Positions 44,884-55,605 of a stretch of DNA of 64,000 nucleotides are shown here, piece after piece. The notes beneath the pieces are model-generated. The model was given only the letters and a program-made list of their open reading frames with translations, had not been told where the DNA came from and ran no database searches. The DNA is from Nothopassalora personata (taxonomy: Eukaryota; Ascomycota; Dothideomycetes; Mycosphaerellales; Mycosphaerellaceae), in NCBI GenBank assembly GCA_033816765.1, contig CM066297.1:1916573-1980572 (forward strand), read 5' to 3'. A program made the translations under genes and the position numbers. How positions within the stretch are numbered: position 1 is the first letter of the stretch; each line of letters begins with the position of its first letter.

Positions 44884-46772
44884 ATGACCCGCACAATCCC
44901 CCTCGCCCAACACCTCTTCACCCGCCTCCACCAACTCCACTGCCGCTCCATTCACGGCGTGCCAGGGGACTTCATGCTGCGTGCCCTGGACGCTCTTCTC
45001 CACTGCAGAGTCCGCTGGATCGGCAACGCCAACGAATTGTGTGCCGGATATGCCGCCGACGGCTACGCTCGCGCCGCTCACATATCGCGCAGCGCACACC
45101 GCCCAGTACCTCGCGTCGGCGCCCTCTTCACAACCTACGGCGTCGGCGAACTCTCCGCTCTCAATGCCGTGGCAGGAGCTTATTCTGAATCGGTCCCGGT
45201 AGTTCACTTCGTTGGAACTCCGAGCAGACGGCAATGGAGGGAGAAGCCGGTGATTCATCATAGTCTCGGGGACGGGAGGTTGGGATTGTGGGCGGAGATG
45301 GCGACCCGGGTGAGTTGTGCGCAGGCGGATCTAGGGTGCGAGGACCCTGAGGAGGCGGTGGAGAGGTATGATGATGTATTGAGGCAGTGTGTGCGGATGT
45401 CGAAGCCGGTGTATGTTAATTTGCCGGTTGATATGGTGGGGAGGGAGGTTGACGCTGGCGCGTTGGAGAGGCCGTTGTTGAATGATGATGCTGTCAAGGA
45501 TGGGTCGGCTGTTGTGGAACAAGTAGTGGATGAGCTTGCTGGGCGTATCAAGAGCGCGACAAGGCCCCTTGTGATTGCGGATGGTCTGTCTTATCCCTTC
45601 GACTTCGCCACGGAGCTCAACGAGCTGGTGAGACAGACTCAGATACCAGCCATGTGCTTCAATGCCGGCAAAGGCATAGTTGACGAATCGCTTCCGTCGT
45701 GGCAGGTACGTACTGAAAGGTACAAGGCATCGCGCGGAGTCTTGGACCGCGGTGGAGCGCTCGAGACATGTCTTGCACGGCGCACCTCGCTCCACGTCTA
45801 CACCGCTTTCCGGGACACTAGCATGTGCTTGTCGGATATAGCTAACACACTTCTGTTTGATAGGGAGCTCTTGCCAGCCCGACCGAAGCCTTCATTTCTG
45901 CCGACCTAGTGCTGCTATTCGGGCCGCTGCTCAGTGACACGAATACGGCGGCCTGGAGTCTGGTACCAGATCCGGGGAGGTGTGTATCCTTTGGTCGAAG
46001 CGAGGTGAACGTCTGCAGGAAATTGTACGAAGTCGATGGCAAGCAGGTCCTGGCAAGCTTGGTCGAGAAGCTAAAAGCAGAAGCTCATTCCAGCAGTGAC
46101 TCATTGACAGCCCGGTCAGTGCAGGATCCGATAGCTATCCCGGCCTCATCACCCATCAGACAGAACGACCTCTGGCGGAGACTGTCCTCCTGGCTTAACC
46201 CGCACGACACCGTGCTCCTCGCCAACGGCACACCCTTGATCGGAGGACGGGACTTGAAACTACCTCATCCAGTCCAGGTGATTGCGTCCGGGATCTGGTG
46301 CTCTATCGGCTCGATGCTCCCATGTGCCCAAGGAGTCGCAGCAGCCAGGCAGGACCATGGAACACCTGGCAGAACTATCCTGTTGGAGGGCGACGGCAGC
46401 TTTCAGGTGACTTGCCAATCCATCTCTGATATCATCCGGAATAAGCTTGATGTGACAATTGTCATCGCAAACAACGCAGGCTATGCCTACGAGCGGTGGT
46501 TGAATGGTATGGAAGCTGAGTATAATGATGTGCCTAGCTGGAGGTACACAAAAGCGCCGCGATTCTTCGGTGCTGACGAGAACGATCCAAGCTATCCGAT
46601 CAACGCGCGGAAGGTGCATGATTGGGGCGAGCTCGAAGCGTGTCTCGATACTGCTGAGTTTGCGGACGGAAAAGGTCTCAAGATCATCGACGTGGTGATG
46701 GCACCTGATGATGTACCAGAAGCTGCCAAAGCTGGCCTTCGACGAGCATCGCAGGTCCTTGCTTCTCTGTAA
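44884..46772 (+). CDS. Thiamine-diphosphate 2-keto acid decarboxylase (pyruvate/indolepyruvate type)
   Basis: Exons 44884-45705 and 45864-46772 are joined over a 158-bp GT..AG intron, giving 576 residues, close to the 560-570 of yeast pyruvate decarboxylase. Family residues are present: the aspartate of GVPGDF, the catalytic glutamate in NELCAGYAADGYAR, the HH pair in IHHSLGDG, the ThDP/Mg motif GDGS...NN (about 46393-46475), and the glutamate after GYAYE. The enzyme should be active and release CO2 from a 2-keto acid to give an aldehyde. Pyruvate versus indole-3-pyruvate or phenylpyruvate cannot be separated by eye. The protein is cytosolic, with no signal peptide. Confidence 0.9.
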
Positions 46773-46925
46773 TAACAACCCACCTTGTAGTGCCACAGCA
46801 AGCTCGCCATCATGGCTGAAGCCATGCCTGCAACAACAAAATCAACTGCAAATTGTCAGAATCAAGTGGCCGCAATATGTCGAAACGAGGTGGTTGATCG
46901 TGCTGTGATCCGATGCTTTGTCAAT

Positions 46926-48538
46926 TCACATCCTGTTGACGCGTCTGCCGCGACCTGGTCGTCTTCTACCCTCCTCTTCCGCGTCTTCGACTTCATCCTT
47001 ACCCTTCTCTAGCTGACCGTCTTTGAGCTCCCAAGGTTGCATGTCCCAGTCCGCAACATCGTACCAGTCCTCTCCGTCACTCATGTCAGTAACCATGTTG
47101 CCTTTACCATCTGGTATGAGGTGTGCGTCTGCCTTGCAGCTTCTGTACACGTAATTGCGCAAGCGGTCCGCCTTCGATAAGCCTGCGTGAAGGCTATCGA
47201 GAGAGCGGACGATCTGCTCTTGCTTTTGGACGTAGAGCAGAAGAAGTTTGCGAGTCTCTTCGGCCTCGTTTGGTGGAAGTCCCAGGTCGCGATCAGTAAG
47301 GGAGGTCGTGGGCGGGATGAACCACGGGTGAATTTGCGGTATTGATGCGGAATCGCTCGGCGAGGGAGAAGGAGTGCGATCGCTGCGCCCCGCAGGAGAT
47401 CGTGCTCGCGCACGGGTCGTCATTGCGTGAGTATTGGTACCGTTCGAATTTGACGCCGTCTCTGAGGCACCTTCGCGTTCGGCCAGGTCGGCAACTGTAG
47501 GATTAGAGGCCTGTTCCGGTAATGTTCGTGTCGTGTCGTCCAGGCTCATATGGAAATGCCCATTTGTCTCCGGCTCTTCAAAGGCATGGGCCGAATCGCC
47601 ATTGGTCGCTGCATTGGAGCCCTGTTCAAGGCTGTTCGTCGAGTCCACGATGCCTGTATCGTTCTCGATCTCGCGAGAAGTGGCCGCATTCGTCGCGAAA
47701 GCTGCCATGTCTAGTGATTCGACGCCCTCCATAGCCTCGCGATCTACTGTCGCGTCCATGGCGTCTGTCCGAAGTTGCTTCGTGAGATCGTCTCCAGCAG
47801 CGTCAGGGCCGTCCAGATACCCCCGAGGTGGGCCCAGCTCAAACGTCGCATTGTCCATGAAGACACTCGGCACGGCACTAAGTTCACCGACACTGTCTCC
47901 CCCGTCCAGCAGCATTTCGTCGTTCTCTGTTTCAAATGTAATGCATGGCACCCAGTCTGCGTCGCCGCGGAACCTCTGCAGCAGTCTCTTGGCCTTCCAA
48001 AGACTGGCGCGTTCTCTTCTCAGCATCTCCAACGCCTCGTCTGCCATCTGCGTCAATGCCTTGCCCTTGTATGGGATGCTCAGGCTCGGGTGGTTCGGCA
48101 GCTCAGAAGCAGCTGTCAGTGGGCGTAGGAGCTGCTCCAGTTGCACGTCGCCGAATGGGTTGTCTTCGATACGTTCCGCGAAGTGGTCTTCATTGTCGGA
48201 GTCGACGGGGGAATAGAGATCGCCATCTTCATCGTAGAGGGGAGGATTGGTGGAGATGGTGGTTCGCAGGTAGCCGGCGTGGTTGACCTTCTGTTCAGAC
48301 ATCAACATTGCCGTTTTGTGGCGTGGTATGAGTTGATGCAAACCTTTCGGTATGAAGTACCTCCGGTGTCGTCCAGCCGATCCTGCTTGACATTTCGAGC
48401 ATTCCTCTTCAGCTTGTTACCCCGGTTGGTGTGCGTGTCCATGTAGTCGTCTCCACCACAGTCGTCGTCGGCGCGTCTTTTCATAGCAACTTTCATCGCG
48501 CGTATGGTCTCGGCGAACTGGATCTGTTGGTTCGCCAT
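46926..48538 (-). CDS. RXT2: RXT2, subunit of the Rpd3L histone deacetylase complex
   Basis: Exon 1 is 48344-48538 and exon 2 is 46926-48290, with a 53-bp intron, giving 519 residues. The N-terminal part matches the RXT2 family: QFAETI...MKRR, then TNRGNKLKRNAR, LDDT, and after the splice HAGYLRTTISTNPPLYDEDGDLY. A conserved helical region follows (PFGDVQLEQLLRPLT to LLQRFRGDADWVP). The rest is acidic and low-complexity, with a conserved-looking coiled coil at the C-terminus (ETRKLLLLYVQKQEQIVRSL). RXT2 helps the Sin3-Rpd3L complex remove histone acetyl groups in the nucleus. The ATG at 48538 is the first possible. The gene shares a 279-bp divergent promoter with the SRP40 gene. Confidence 0.88.
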
Positions 48539-48817
48539 GGTGAGCAAGCTGGTCGCAAGATGTCGTAGTAAGAGGTGATGTGTATGGCATGCGGTAAGGA
48601 TTGTCTACAAGCAAGGTAATGTTCTGCTTGGAAGCAGTGCTACCGTCGCATGCATGCTCTCGTTCTAGCTCACTCCGTCATTCGCAGAGGCCGAGAGCAG
48701 GGGTCCAGGCGCGTGCGGAGCCGAATCCGAGAAGTGGGAGGGAAAAAAAAGTGGAAAGCTCCAAGGCCAAGTCCGTCGTCAATTGAGATTCGATACACAA
48801 CTCGCATACAATACAAG

Positions 48818-50087
48818 ATGGCGCCCGCTAAGGAAAATGCGCCTGTGCCGTCAGAGCTATGGACGGCAGACGACATCCCAGCGCCGCGTTTACTCGATGT
48901 CCTCACGCAAATTGCACATTTCTTCGACCAGATAGGATACAAGAAGACATTGAGCGCCCTCACTAAAGAAGCGTCTTCGAAGAACGATCTGACCTTGGAC
49001 ATCGCGGCGTGGACTGAACAGATCGAAGCCAAGAATGCTGCACCACTCCTCAGCTTACACGAAGAATGGCACGAGGGCAACGACAAATTCCCAACACTGC
49101 AAGCACCCGCTATCGCAGACGACTCGGACGATAGCAGCAGCAACCAAGATTCGGACAGCGAGAAGGATGAAGCTGAGGGCGTGCTTGTCGACGTAGAAGC
49201 AGAAGAGACCAGCGACGACGACTCGGACGAGAAGGACGAGTCCGCTGGCGACAGCAGCGATTCATCGTCTTCAGAGGAGGAGAAAGAAGCACCGACAAAT
49301 GCAGGAGCCAAGAGAAAGCGTGCAGTATCACCGCCATCCTCCAGCGACGATTCATCAGATGCATCGAGTTCCGACAGCGATTCCGACAAAGCCTCGAGCT
49401 CTTCCAGCGAGAGCGAAGCACCACCAGCGAAGAAAGCCCGCAAGAGCTCACCTGCCAAGTCGACCAAGGTCAAGAAGACAAAGGCAAGCAAGAAGAAGGC
49501 ATCATCCTCGGACTCCGACAGTAGCAGTAGTGCAAGTTCCGATTCCAGCGACAGCAGCAGCAGCGAGTCCGAAGAAGAGAAGCCGGCACCACCACCAGTG
49601 AAAAAGGACGGGAAAGAGAAGAAAGAGAACAAGGGAAAGGAAGCAAAGCCCGCCAAAGACAACAGCTCAGCATCATCCGCAACACTAGAAGCCGAGTCAT
49701 CGCCCGAGAAAGAGGAAGCACCCGTTAGTCACGTACATCCTGATCGGCTGAGACAGGTCCCAGGCCAGGCGCCTAAGCCGACGACCAAGAAGGAGATCGC
49801 TGCGCAGACGAAGAAGCAGCAAATGCCGTTCTCGAGGATACCGGCAGACCAGAAGGTCGATGAGAAGTTTGCGAGCAATGAGTACGTGTCGTACGACTAC
49901 GCGGATCGTGCTCATCGTGACTTGATTGTGACGAGAGGCAAGGGGTTCACGAAGGAGAAGAACAAGAAGAAGAGAGGTAGGTGGCATGTGCCATTGCGCC
50001 AGAAGTGCGTTCAACTAACAATATCCAGGCTCGTACCGCGGCGGCACAATCGATCTTACGCCAAAGGGCATCAAGTTCGATGACTGA
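48818..50087 (+). CDS. SRP40: Nopp140/SRP40-type nucleolar phosphoprotein
   Basis: Exons 48818-49976 and 50029-50087 are joined over a 52-bp intron, giving 405 residues. The N-terminus has a LisH-like helix pair (LLDVLTQIAHFFDQIGYKKT). The centre is a very long stretch of alternating acidic Ser/Asp/Glu and basic Lys/Ala/Pro blocks, which are casein-kinase targets in this family. The end is the conserved SRP40 C-terminal domain (PFSRIP, RGKGFTKEKNKKKRG, then across the splice SYRGGTIDL). The proteins act as chaperones of small nucleolar ribonucleoproteins and in RNA polymerase I transcription. An upstream in-frame extension to 48650 has no family support, so the ATG at 48818 is chosen. Confidence 0.92.
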
Positions 50088-50575
50088 TTGAGAGCTGATT
50101 GACGCGAACCTTTGTAGACCTCGCCAGGCAGTGATACCAGATGCTAATAGAGGCGACGCACCACCAGAAAGAAGATGTATAGACAGAGTAGCGATGGATA
50201 CACAGCCAACGCTGAAGTACGTGCGTTACGCAACCGCACGTTACATGTTCTCGTGACAGACTTAATCGGGTCATCAGCGCTAGATCTACCTCGGATGTGC
50301 CATCCGATAACGAGTCCATAGATATGTACATATCCGCACATCCTCGCAACCCTAGTAGCGCTGAGGCAATTATCAGCTTCCTCACGGTTCTTTCTGCCAC
50401 CAAACTCTGCATCATCAACTATTCCAATCTGGCAGCTCATTAATCTGATCCACGCCAGGATATCCTTGCTCAACACACCCTTCGCACGAAGCGCGTGTGC
50501 ACTTCATCATCTGACAGCTCCGAGAGGGCTGCAGAACGGTGTGGATTTGCCTAGCCATGACGTGCCAGGACAGCG
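50088..50575. other. Intergenic region, no gene seen
   Basis: It contains the 3' flank of the SRP40 gene and the promoter of the phosphoesterase-like gene. Antisense frames at 50071-50476 have no recognisable domain. Confidence 0.6.
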
Positions 50576-51605
50576 ATGATGAGCTTCGCATATGAGCCGC
50601 TGTCGCAGACAGCTCCGCGAAACCCAGTATCAGTACTCCTTCGATACAGATTCGTGGTTATGGTGTTGTTGGCGCTGGCTCTGTGGTTCCTGACGACACT
50701 ATCATTCGGCACGGCATTCTTATCCAACGTGGCGAAGAAGACAACATGGCAGCCGCTGAGGTTCGATGAGAATGGGAAGTTCCAGCTGGCGATTTTTGAG
50801 GATTTGCATTTTGGGGAAAGTGAGTTACACGCACTGTCGTGTTGTATCGACGGGCCGCTGATATGGGCTAGATCAATGGGATTCATGGGGACCTCAACAG
50901 GACGTCAACTCTGTGCGAGTTCTGACCGATGTCCTTGATGCGGAGAACCAAACACTTGTTGTGTTGAATGGGGATTTGATTACAGGGAAGAACCGGTACA
51001 AGTTCAATGCCACGGATAAGATTGATCAGATTGTGGGGCCGATTGTGCAGAGAGGTACAGCCACCCTCACTCATCCCCACCAACCCCATCTAATCCCCAT
51101 CTCCAGGTCTCCCCTGGGCCTCCACATACGGCAATCACGACAGCGACTTTAATCTCTCCCGCTCCAACATCCTAGCCCGCGAACAATGCTACCCCAACGC
51201 CCTCACGCGCTCCGACGTCAATACCCCCAATTCCGGCGTAACCAACTACTATCTGCCAGTCTACCCTTCCACCGGCGGCTCCACCCCCTGCCTCCTCCTC
51301 TGGTTCTTCGACTCCCGTGGCGGCTACCTCTACCAACAAACCAACGCCACCGGCTCGAAAGTCGGCCAACCAAACTGGGTAGACCAAAGCGTCGTCGACT
51401 GGTTCCAAACCACCAATGCACAGCTCACATCCCAGCATGGAGCAACAATCCCCAGTCTAGCCTTTGTCCATGCTATCCCGCTACGCCGAATACGAAGAGT
51501 CAGTGTCCTACTTGCGATTATGGGAGTGTTACGCCTATGCCTGGGACTGCGACGGCGTAGAGGGGAAGGCTGGATGGTAACGGTACTGGTAAAGGATACA
51601 TGGAC
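50576..51605 (+). pseudogene. DCR2-like calcineurin-type phosphoesterase, C-terminally truncated
   Basis: Exons 50576-50819, 50872-51054 and 51107 onward splice in frame. The product begins with a membrane anchor (VVMVLLALALWFLTTL) and has the first metallophosphatase blocks: EDLHFGE (D-x-H), VVLNGDLITG, STYGNHDSD. It then follows the family up to LAFVHAIP (about 51475). After that the expected sequence is gone: a shift appears right after the VH, and none of the frames contains the GHDHG block that supplies the last metal-binding histidines. The last continuous stop in the main frame is near 51600. I read it as a decayed or truncated gene, although a sequencing error at about 51468 could restore a few more residues. 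Confidence 0.65.
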
Positions 51606-51944
51606 TCAAGACCTACTCTGGAAGCTAGCTCGCTGTATATATATACATTCAGATCTATCCCGTCTTATAAAAGATGTCCGAACACCACAAGACCCACTCT
51701 CACTCCCTGACCACTCTCCGAGAGCCAGTGGCGAAATTTAAATGACCTGTTAGAACCCTGTCTGCCAGTCAGCGCCGCCCAAGAGTGTAAGTACAGCACA
51801 ACGCGCCACGCCTCGCCTCGCCTCGCGTGGCATCCGCACAGTCTACGCCAGGCGAATAACACTTCAGCATGATCGAGGAAGAAAACGATCGATTCAAAAT
51901 CAAGCAAAGCGGTCGGCGATCATCAACGGCTCTAGCTCCCTCTC
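51606..51944. other. Intergenic region between convergent genes
   Basis: No gene is seen. Lost 3' sequence of the phosphoesterase gene might have lain here. Confidence 0.5.
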
Positions 51945-53951
51945 TCACTTCGAAACTTCCCCCGCAGCACCAGTCGCCACCGGTACAATACCACTCTCAG
52001 CACCCGCAGTAGCAGTACCAACAGCCACCGTCCCAGCAACAACACTACTCACAATCAGCACCCCCTCGGCCGCCGCCTTCTCCTGCGCCTCCTTGATCAA
52101 CTTTTCACTCTTCTCCTTCAACCCCACCCTCGCCTCCGTAACCTCATTGGTCTTGAGCGTAATCTCATGCCGATTCCACTCTTCCTGGGGCATCATGACC
52201 AAATTCTTCAGAGTCTTGACCGCCTCCGAGATTCTTGTCATCTCGGGGTTCTCGATCCCCTGCGCGAACCCTCCATCTAGGAGATCTTTCTCTCCAGCAA
52301 ATATCGCTTCGTGGGCGGAAGTTAAAAGGGACTTCTGGGCTGTATCGATGGCGGCGCGGAGAGGCGCGGACGTGTCGGTTAATTTGTTGGTGGCGCCTTC
52401 GAGTTTGGATGTATCGTAGGGGTTTGCAGGGTTCTCCTCGAGTGCTTTGGTCAGTTGCTCACGCGCGGTGTTGATGGTGTCTTTCTCGGTTGATTGCAAG
52501 CGGTCGCCGTAGTCGAGGAGTTGGTGCTCAACTTTCATAGAGAGTTCTTGTGCTGCGAGGCGGACTTTGGCGACGCCTTCCTGCTTCGCCTGGCGTGCGG
52601 CGCTCTGCTCCGCCCAGAAGTCTTTCACTTCTTGCAGGTAGGAGGTGGATTTGACTGGAATTTCCCAATCATCAAGACGCTGCTCCGCACGTTCGAGCCA
52701 GTATCCCATTCGCTCTTCGCGGTTAGGGACGCCAGCGAAGTGGACGAGGAAGTCTCCTCGGCGGATCTGGAAGGGCGCGAGAGTTTCGTTGTGTTCGCCT
52801 TGGTAGGCGTTGAACCAGCGCTGAGGGGTTTGGACGATGTTGTTGGCGAAGGCGGGTTCTTTCATCAGCATGTCCATAGCAGACTGATCGCGGAAGACGA
52901 GTGGCGCCTCTGGGCGATAATGGCGGAAAGATGTGATAGCAGAGAAGAGTTGGACGGACCATTGATTCACACGCACCGGGAAGACGCCATTGTTGAGGCC
53001 GTTCCAGTCGTTGGAGTACATCAGGTGGATATTATCGAACTCGCTCCCAGGTTTGGGGAGGAAGACTTCAATGGGGATGTAAGGGTTGAGGATAATGGTG
53101 TCGGCATCGACCCAGAAAATCCACTCAAGGCGTTCTGCTTCAGGTTTGGCCAGTTCGCGAAGAAGGAGGGAGAGGATATAAGCGGGCTTTGACCAGACGT
53201 CGTCCATGAGTTGTTGGCGGAGGACATGTAGGCGGTAGCCGTGCTGTTTGTCGTGTCGTTCGTGGGAGCGGATGGCGCGTTCCCAGTAGCTGTTGCTATT
53301 GAAGAGGATGGTGCATTTGCCGATGCGGGTTCTGGCTCCGAGGCTCTCTTCTTCACTCATGCCGTGGTGGACGGTCTCGCCGGTCAGGAGTTCGGGGCTT
53401 GTGGTGTTGTGAATCTTGTGCTTGCTGACATAGGTGCTGTTCTGTTCATCACCATCTTTATCCGCAGAGGCAGAGGATGATCCAGCATGATACGGGACCC
53501 AGGACTGAATCTTGCCTTTGACTGCATGATGTAGTTCATTCAAGGCTCCAGACACCGTTGGCTCTTTATGTAGACTCGATGCCCTACCACTTTCAGGCTC
53601 GTCGTCGGGATCATTGGCGCCCAGTATACCAGGTTGCTGTTTGGTATGCGAGGAATGGACACCGAAACCCGTAGGGTCATCCAGTACGCCGCCTGACGCC
53701 ACATCGTACACCTTATCAAAGTCCAGCAAGTCTTGCTCGCTCGATCCAAGAATTGATGTTAGTGTCCACCCCATAAACATGCAACCTAACGCTACCAACA
53801 AGATCCTGACTCGGCCGCTTGAGAATATGCCGCTGCGTGGACGCGATTGTCGTATCCATTGTGGTAACGCGCTCGGGGAGAGTGGCGTGAGTGGTGAGGT
53901 CGGGGCAGAATCGACATATGCCTCGACCTTTGGCGAACTGCGTGCGGACAT
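51945..53951 (-). CDS. GT34 alpha-mannosyl/galactosyltransferase with long C-terminal extension
   Basis: The single frame encodes 668 residues: a short cytosolic tail, a type II membrane anchor (about residues 49-68), a stem of about 140 residues, and a GT34 domain (about 208-435). The domain has the metal-binding DAD in FWVDADTII (282-284), NNGVFPVR, RDQSAMD and a late FLVHFAG block. This is the pattern of fungal MNN10/MNN11 and fission yeast Gma12 enzymes, which add hexose to N-glycans in the Golgi. The last 230 residues (436-668) are helical and charged, then end in a small-residue-rich hydrophobic tail. Typical family members stop soon after the catalytic domain, so this part is unusual. 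No intron is needed. Confidence 0.88.
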   Translation of the reverse strand: MSARSSPKVEAYVDSAPTSPLTPLSPSALPQWIRQSRPRSGIFSSGRVRILLVALGCMFMGWTLTSILGSSEQDLLDFDKVYDVASGGVLDDPTGFGVHSSHTKQQPGILGANDPDDEPESGRASSLHKEPTVSGALNELHHAVKGKIQSWVPYHAGSSSASADKDGDEQNSTYVSKHKIHNTTSPELLTGETVHHGMSEEESLGARTRIGKCTILFNSNSYWERAIRSHERHDKQHGYRLHVLRQQLMDDVWSKPAYILSLLLRELAKPEAERLEWIFWVDADTIILNPYIPIEVFLPKPGSEFDNIHLMYSNDWNGLNNGVFPVRVNQWSVQLFSAITSFRHYRPEAPLVFRDQSAMDMLMKEPAFANNIVQTPQRWFNAYQGEHNETLAPFQIRRGDFLVHFAGVPNREERMGYWLERAEQRLDDWEIPVKSTSYLQEVKDFWAEQSAARQAKQEGVAKVRLAAQELSMKVEHQLLDYGDRLQSTEKDTINTAREQLTKALEENPANPYDTSKLEGATNKLTDTSAPLRAAIDTAQKSLLTSAHEAIFAGEKDLLDGGFAQGIENPEMTRISEAVKTLKNLVMMPQEEWNRHEITLKTNEVTEARVGLKEKSEKLIKEAQEKAAAEGVLIVSSVVAGTVAVGTATAGAESGIVPVATGAAGEVSK

Positions 53952-54405
53952 CTTGGAGGGTTAGAGCTTGACAATTATCAAGCACTCCAAAGGTCCAGAT
54001 ACAGTAGTACTCTTCCCCCATGATCGAAAGCGGGCCATCTCCAGGGATTCTGTTTACATACCTTGGCGCGTGCGCGACAAGCAAGGCGCAAGCAAGGGCT
54101 TCCAGATTTTGCACTTCTCCGCGAAAGGGGCCTCTCGGGATGTTTCTGAGCACTCCCCATGAGCTCGCTAGTCTCATCAGCGACAAGGCGTGCATCCTTG
54201 GACATTGTCCAGATTGGTTTCTTCCCCGAAATTTCGCTTTTGCTTCTACATCAGCTTTCAGCGTCCGGTGAGTTGCAGGACGGCTTGAGCTAAGGCTTAA
54301 GATGCCTTTGCAACTGTGCTGATGGGCCTCCCGAGCTTGCTTGTAAACAATGTGACTGTTCCGCATGATTACAGGTCCCATCCCATGCACTGTGGCGGGA
54401 CAATT
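53952..54405. other. Intergenic region, no gene seen
   Basis: It holds the promoter of the GT34 gene and the 3' flank of the next minus-strand gene. Overlapping short frames lack recognisable domains. Confidence 0.55.
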
Positions 54406-55605
54406 TCAGACCTCGCCATCGTAAGTGAAAGAGTCTCCGGGGCTGTCGTCCTCCAGTGGTAGGGTCGAAATGTAGTCGTTGTGTTCGAAACGAGCAATAT
54501 TGTGCTCAAACCGCAGAGAAAGTCCGCTCCGTGAATCTGAGCTTTTCCGGCGAGGCGGAAGCAAGTTACAATGTCGATAAGTGATCATCGGATACCGACG
54601 ACTGAAATGAGTGCTGACCCTGCTGAGATCCACAAAGTCATGAATGTTCGTCTGCTCTTCTACTCTGCTCATGTACGTGCTGGTGATGAAGCCAACACTC
54701 AAGTTCCGCTCCCCATTTCCAGGTTTCGTGGCGTGCACAAATTGCATCAGCTTGCCGAGGATGGCAAACTCCAGTTTGAGCTTGACGGAATAGACGACGC
54801 CTTTGAGTAGAATCTGTAGGATGTACAAAGAAGCACTCTCCAGCCCGAGAAGTCCGAGGTCCAGCACGATTATCACAACATTCACGAAGATAAGCTGTTT
54901 CATAGTCTTGCGAGCGCCTTGCTGTCCAGAGGTCCGCAGTAGCTTCACCGTCTCCACGATGTAGATGGAGCTGAGCACAAGTTCTTGTAGGAAGAAGCCG
55001 ACCATCTGCACCTTCTCCATGATGCTGTACGCTGTTCTGAAGACGTCGGTATTGGATGACCCGTTCGCGCCAAAGGTCAAGACCGTGGTAGGAATATGTA
55101 GGAGGAAAAAGTTGGTGATGATCATGTATTTGCTCCAGCGAATGATGCGTTCCCCTTTCTCTCCACTGACAATGAGTTGTAGTCGCGACCAGAGGACGAA
55201 TGATTGGCCTGTAATCATGGGCCACCAGCCGAGAGTGAGTAATACGATAGCCAGCCATTTCCCGTCTCCGCTAGTGGTGATGTTCAGGAACTTGAACATG
55301 AATCCGAGCGCGTAAGGAATGATTCCAGTGGCGGCGATAAGCATGGACCAAAAGTACATGCCGCGATAGCGCGCAAAAGTTAGGAAGATAATGGTGATGA
55401 GCTCGCAAGCGTTGTACTGAATGTGGATCGCATTAGCTTGCACTTGAAGTCTTCGATAGGCATGGGTCTTGCTCACCATGGCCAGACCTGTCATGAAGAA
55501 AATAAAGGCGCGCAAGCTGTCGCTCCTGCCATCGTAAGCGCCCGTGATGCCGGCATTTGGAGATGTCCATGACGCAGAGCTGGAGGAGTCTATGGCAGAG
55601 CTCAT
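54406..55605 (-). CDS. Multispanning membrane protein, DUF7703-like
   Basis: Exons 55477-55605 and 54406-55416 are joined over a 60-bp intron (55417-55476), giving 379 residues. The intron is a multiple of three without a stop, so it can be missed as coding. Splicing turns the first helix into GLAM-YNACELITIIF, the expected family word. About seven hydrophobic segments follow, with conserved stretches such as RYRGMYFWS, GWWPMITGQS, LHIPTTVLTFG and KLKLEFAILGKL. The C-terminal tail (about 90 residues) is hydrophilic. The family (DUF7703, from memory) has no known function; its seven helices are receptor-like in layout only. Confidence 0.75.
   Translation of the reverse strand: MSSAIDSSSSASWTSPNAGITGAYDGRSDSLRAFIFFMTGLAMVSKTHAYRRLQVQANAIHIQYNACELITIIFLTFARYRGMYFWSMLIAATGIIPYALGFMFKFLNITTSGDGKWLAIVLLTLGWWPMITGQSFVLWSRLQLIVSGEKGERIIRWSKYMIITNFFLLHIPTTVLTFGANGSSNTDVFRTAYSIMEKVQMVGFFLQELVLSSIYIVETVKLLRTSGQQGARKTMKQLIFVNVVIIVLDLGLLGLESASLYILQILLKGVVYSVKLKLEFAILGKLMQFVHATKPGNGERNLSVGFITSTYMSRVEEQTNIHDFVDLSRVSTHFSRRYPMITYRHCNLLPPRRKSSDSRSGLSLRFEHNIARFEHNDYISTLPLEDDSPGDSFTYDGEV

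Noticed and set aside
44575..45261. 228-codon minus frame
   Set aside because: Runs through an (AG)n repeat and antisense to the decarboxylase; no domain.
47434..48216. 260-codon plus frame
   Set aside because: Antisense to RXT2; serine-rich shadow.
48670..49662. 330-codon serine/leucine-rich minus frame
   Set aside because: Antisense of the Ser/Asp/Lys-rich SRP40 repeats, a known artefact of such composition.
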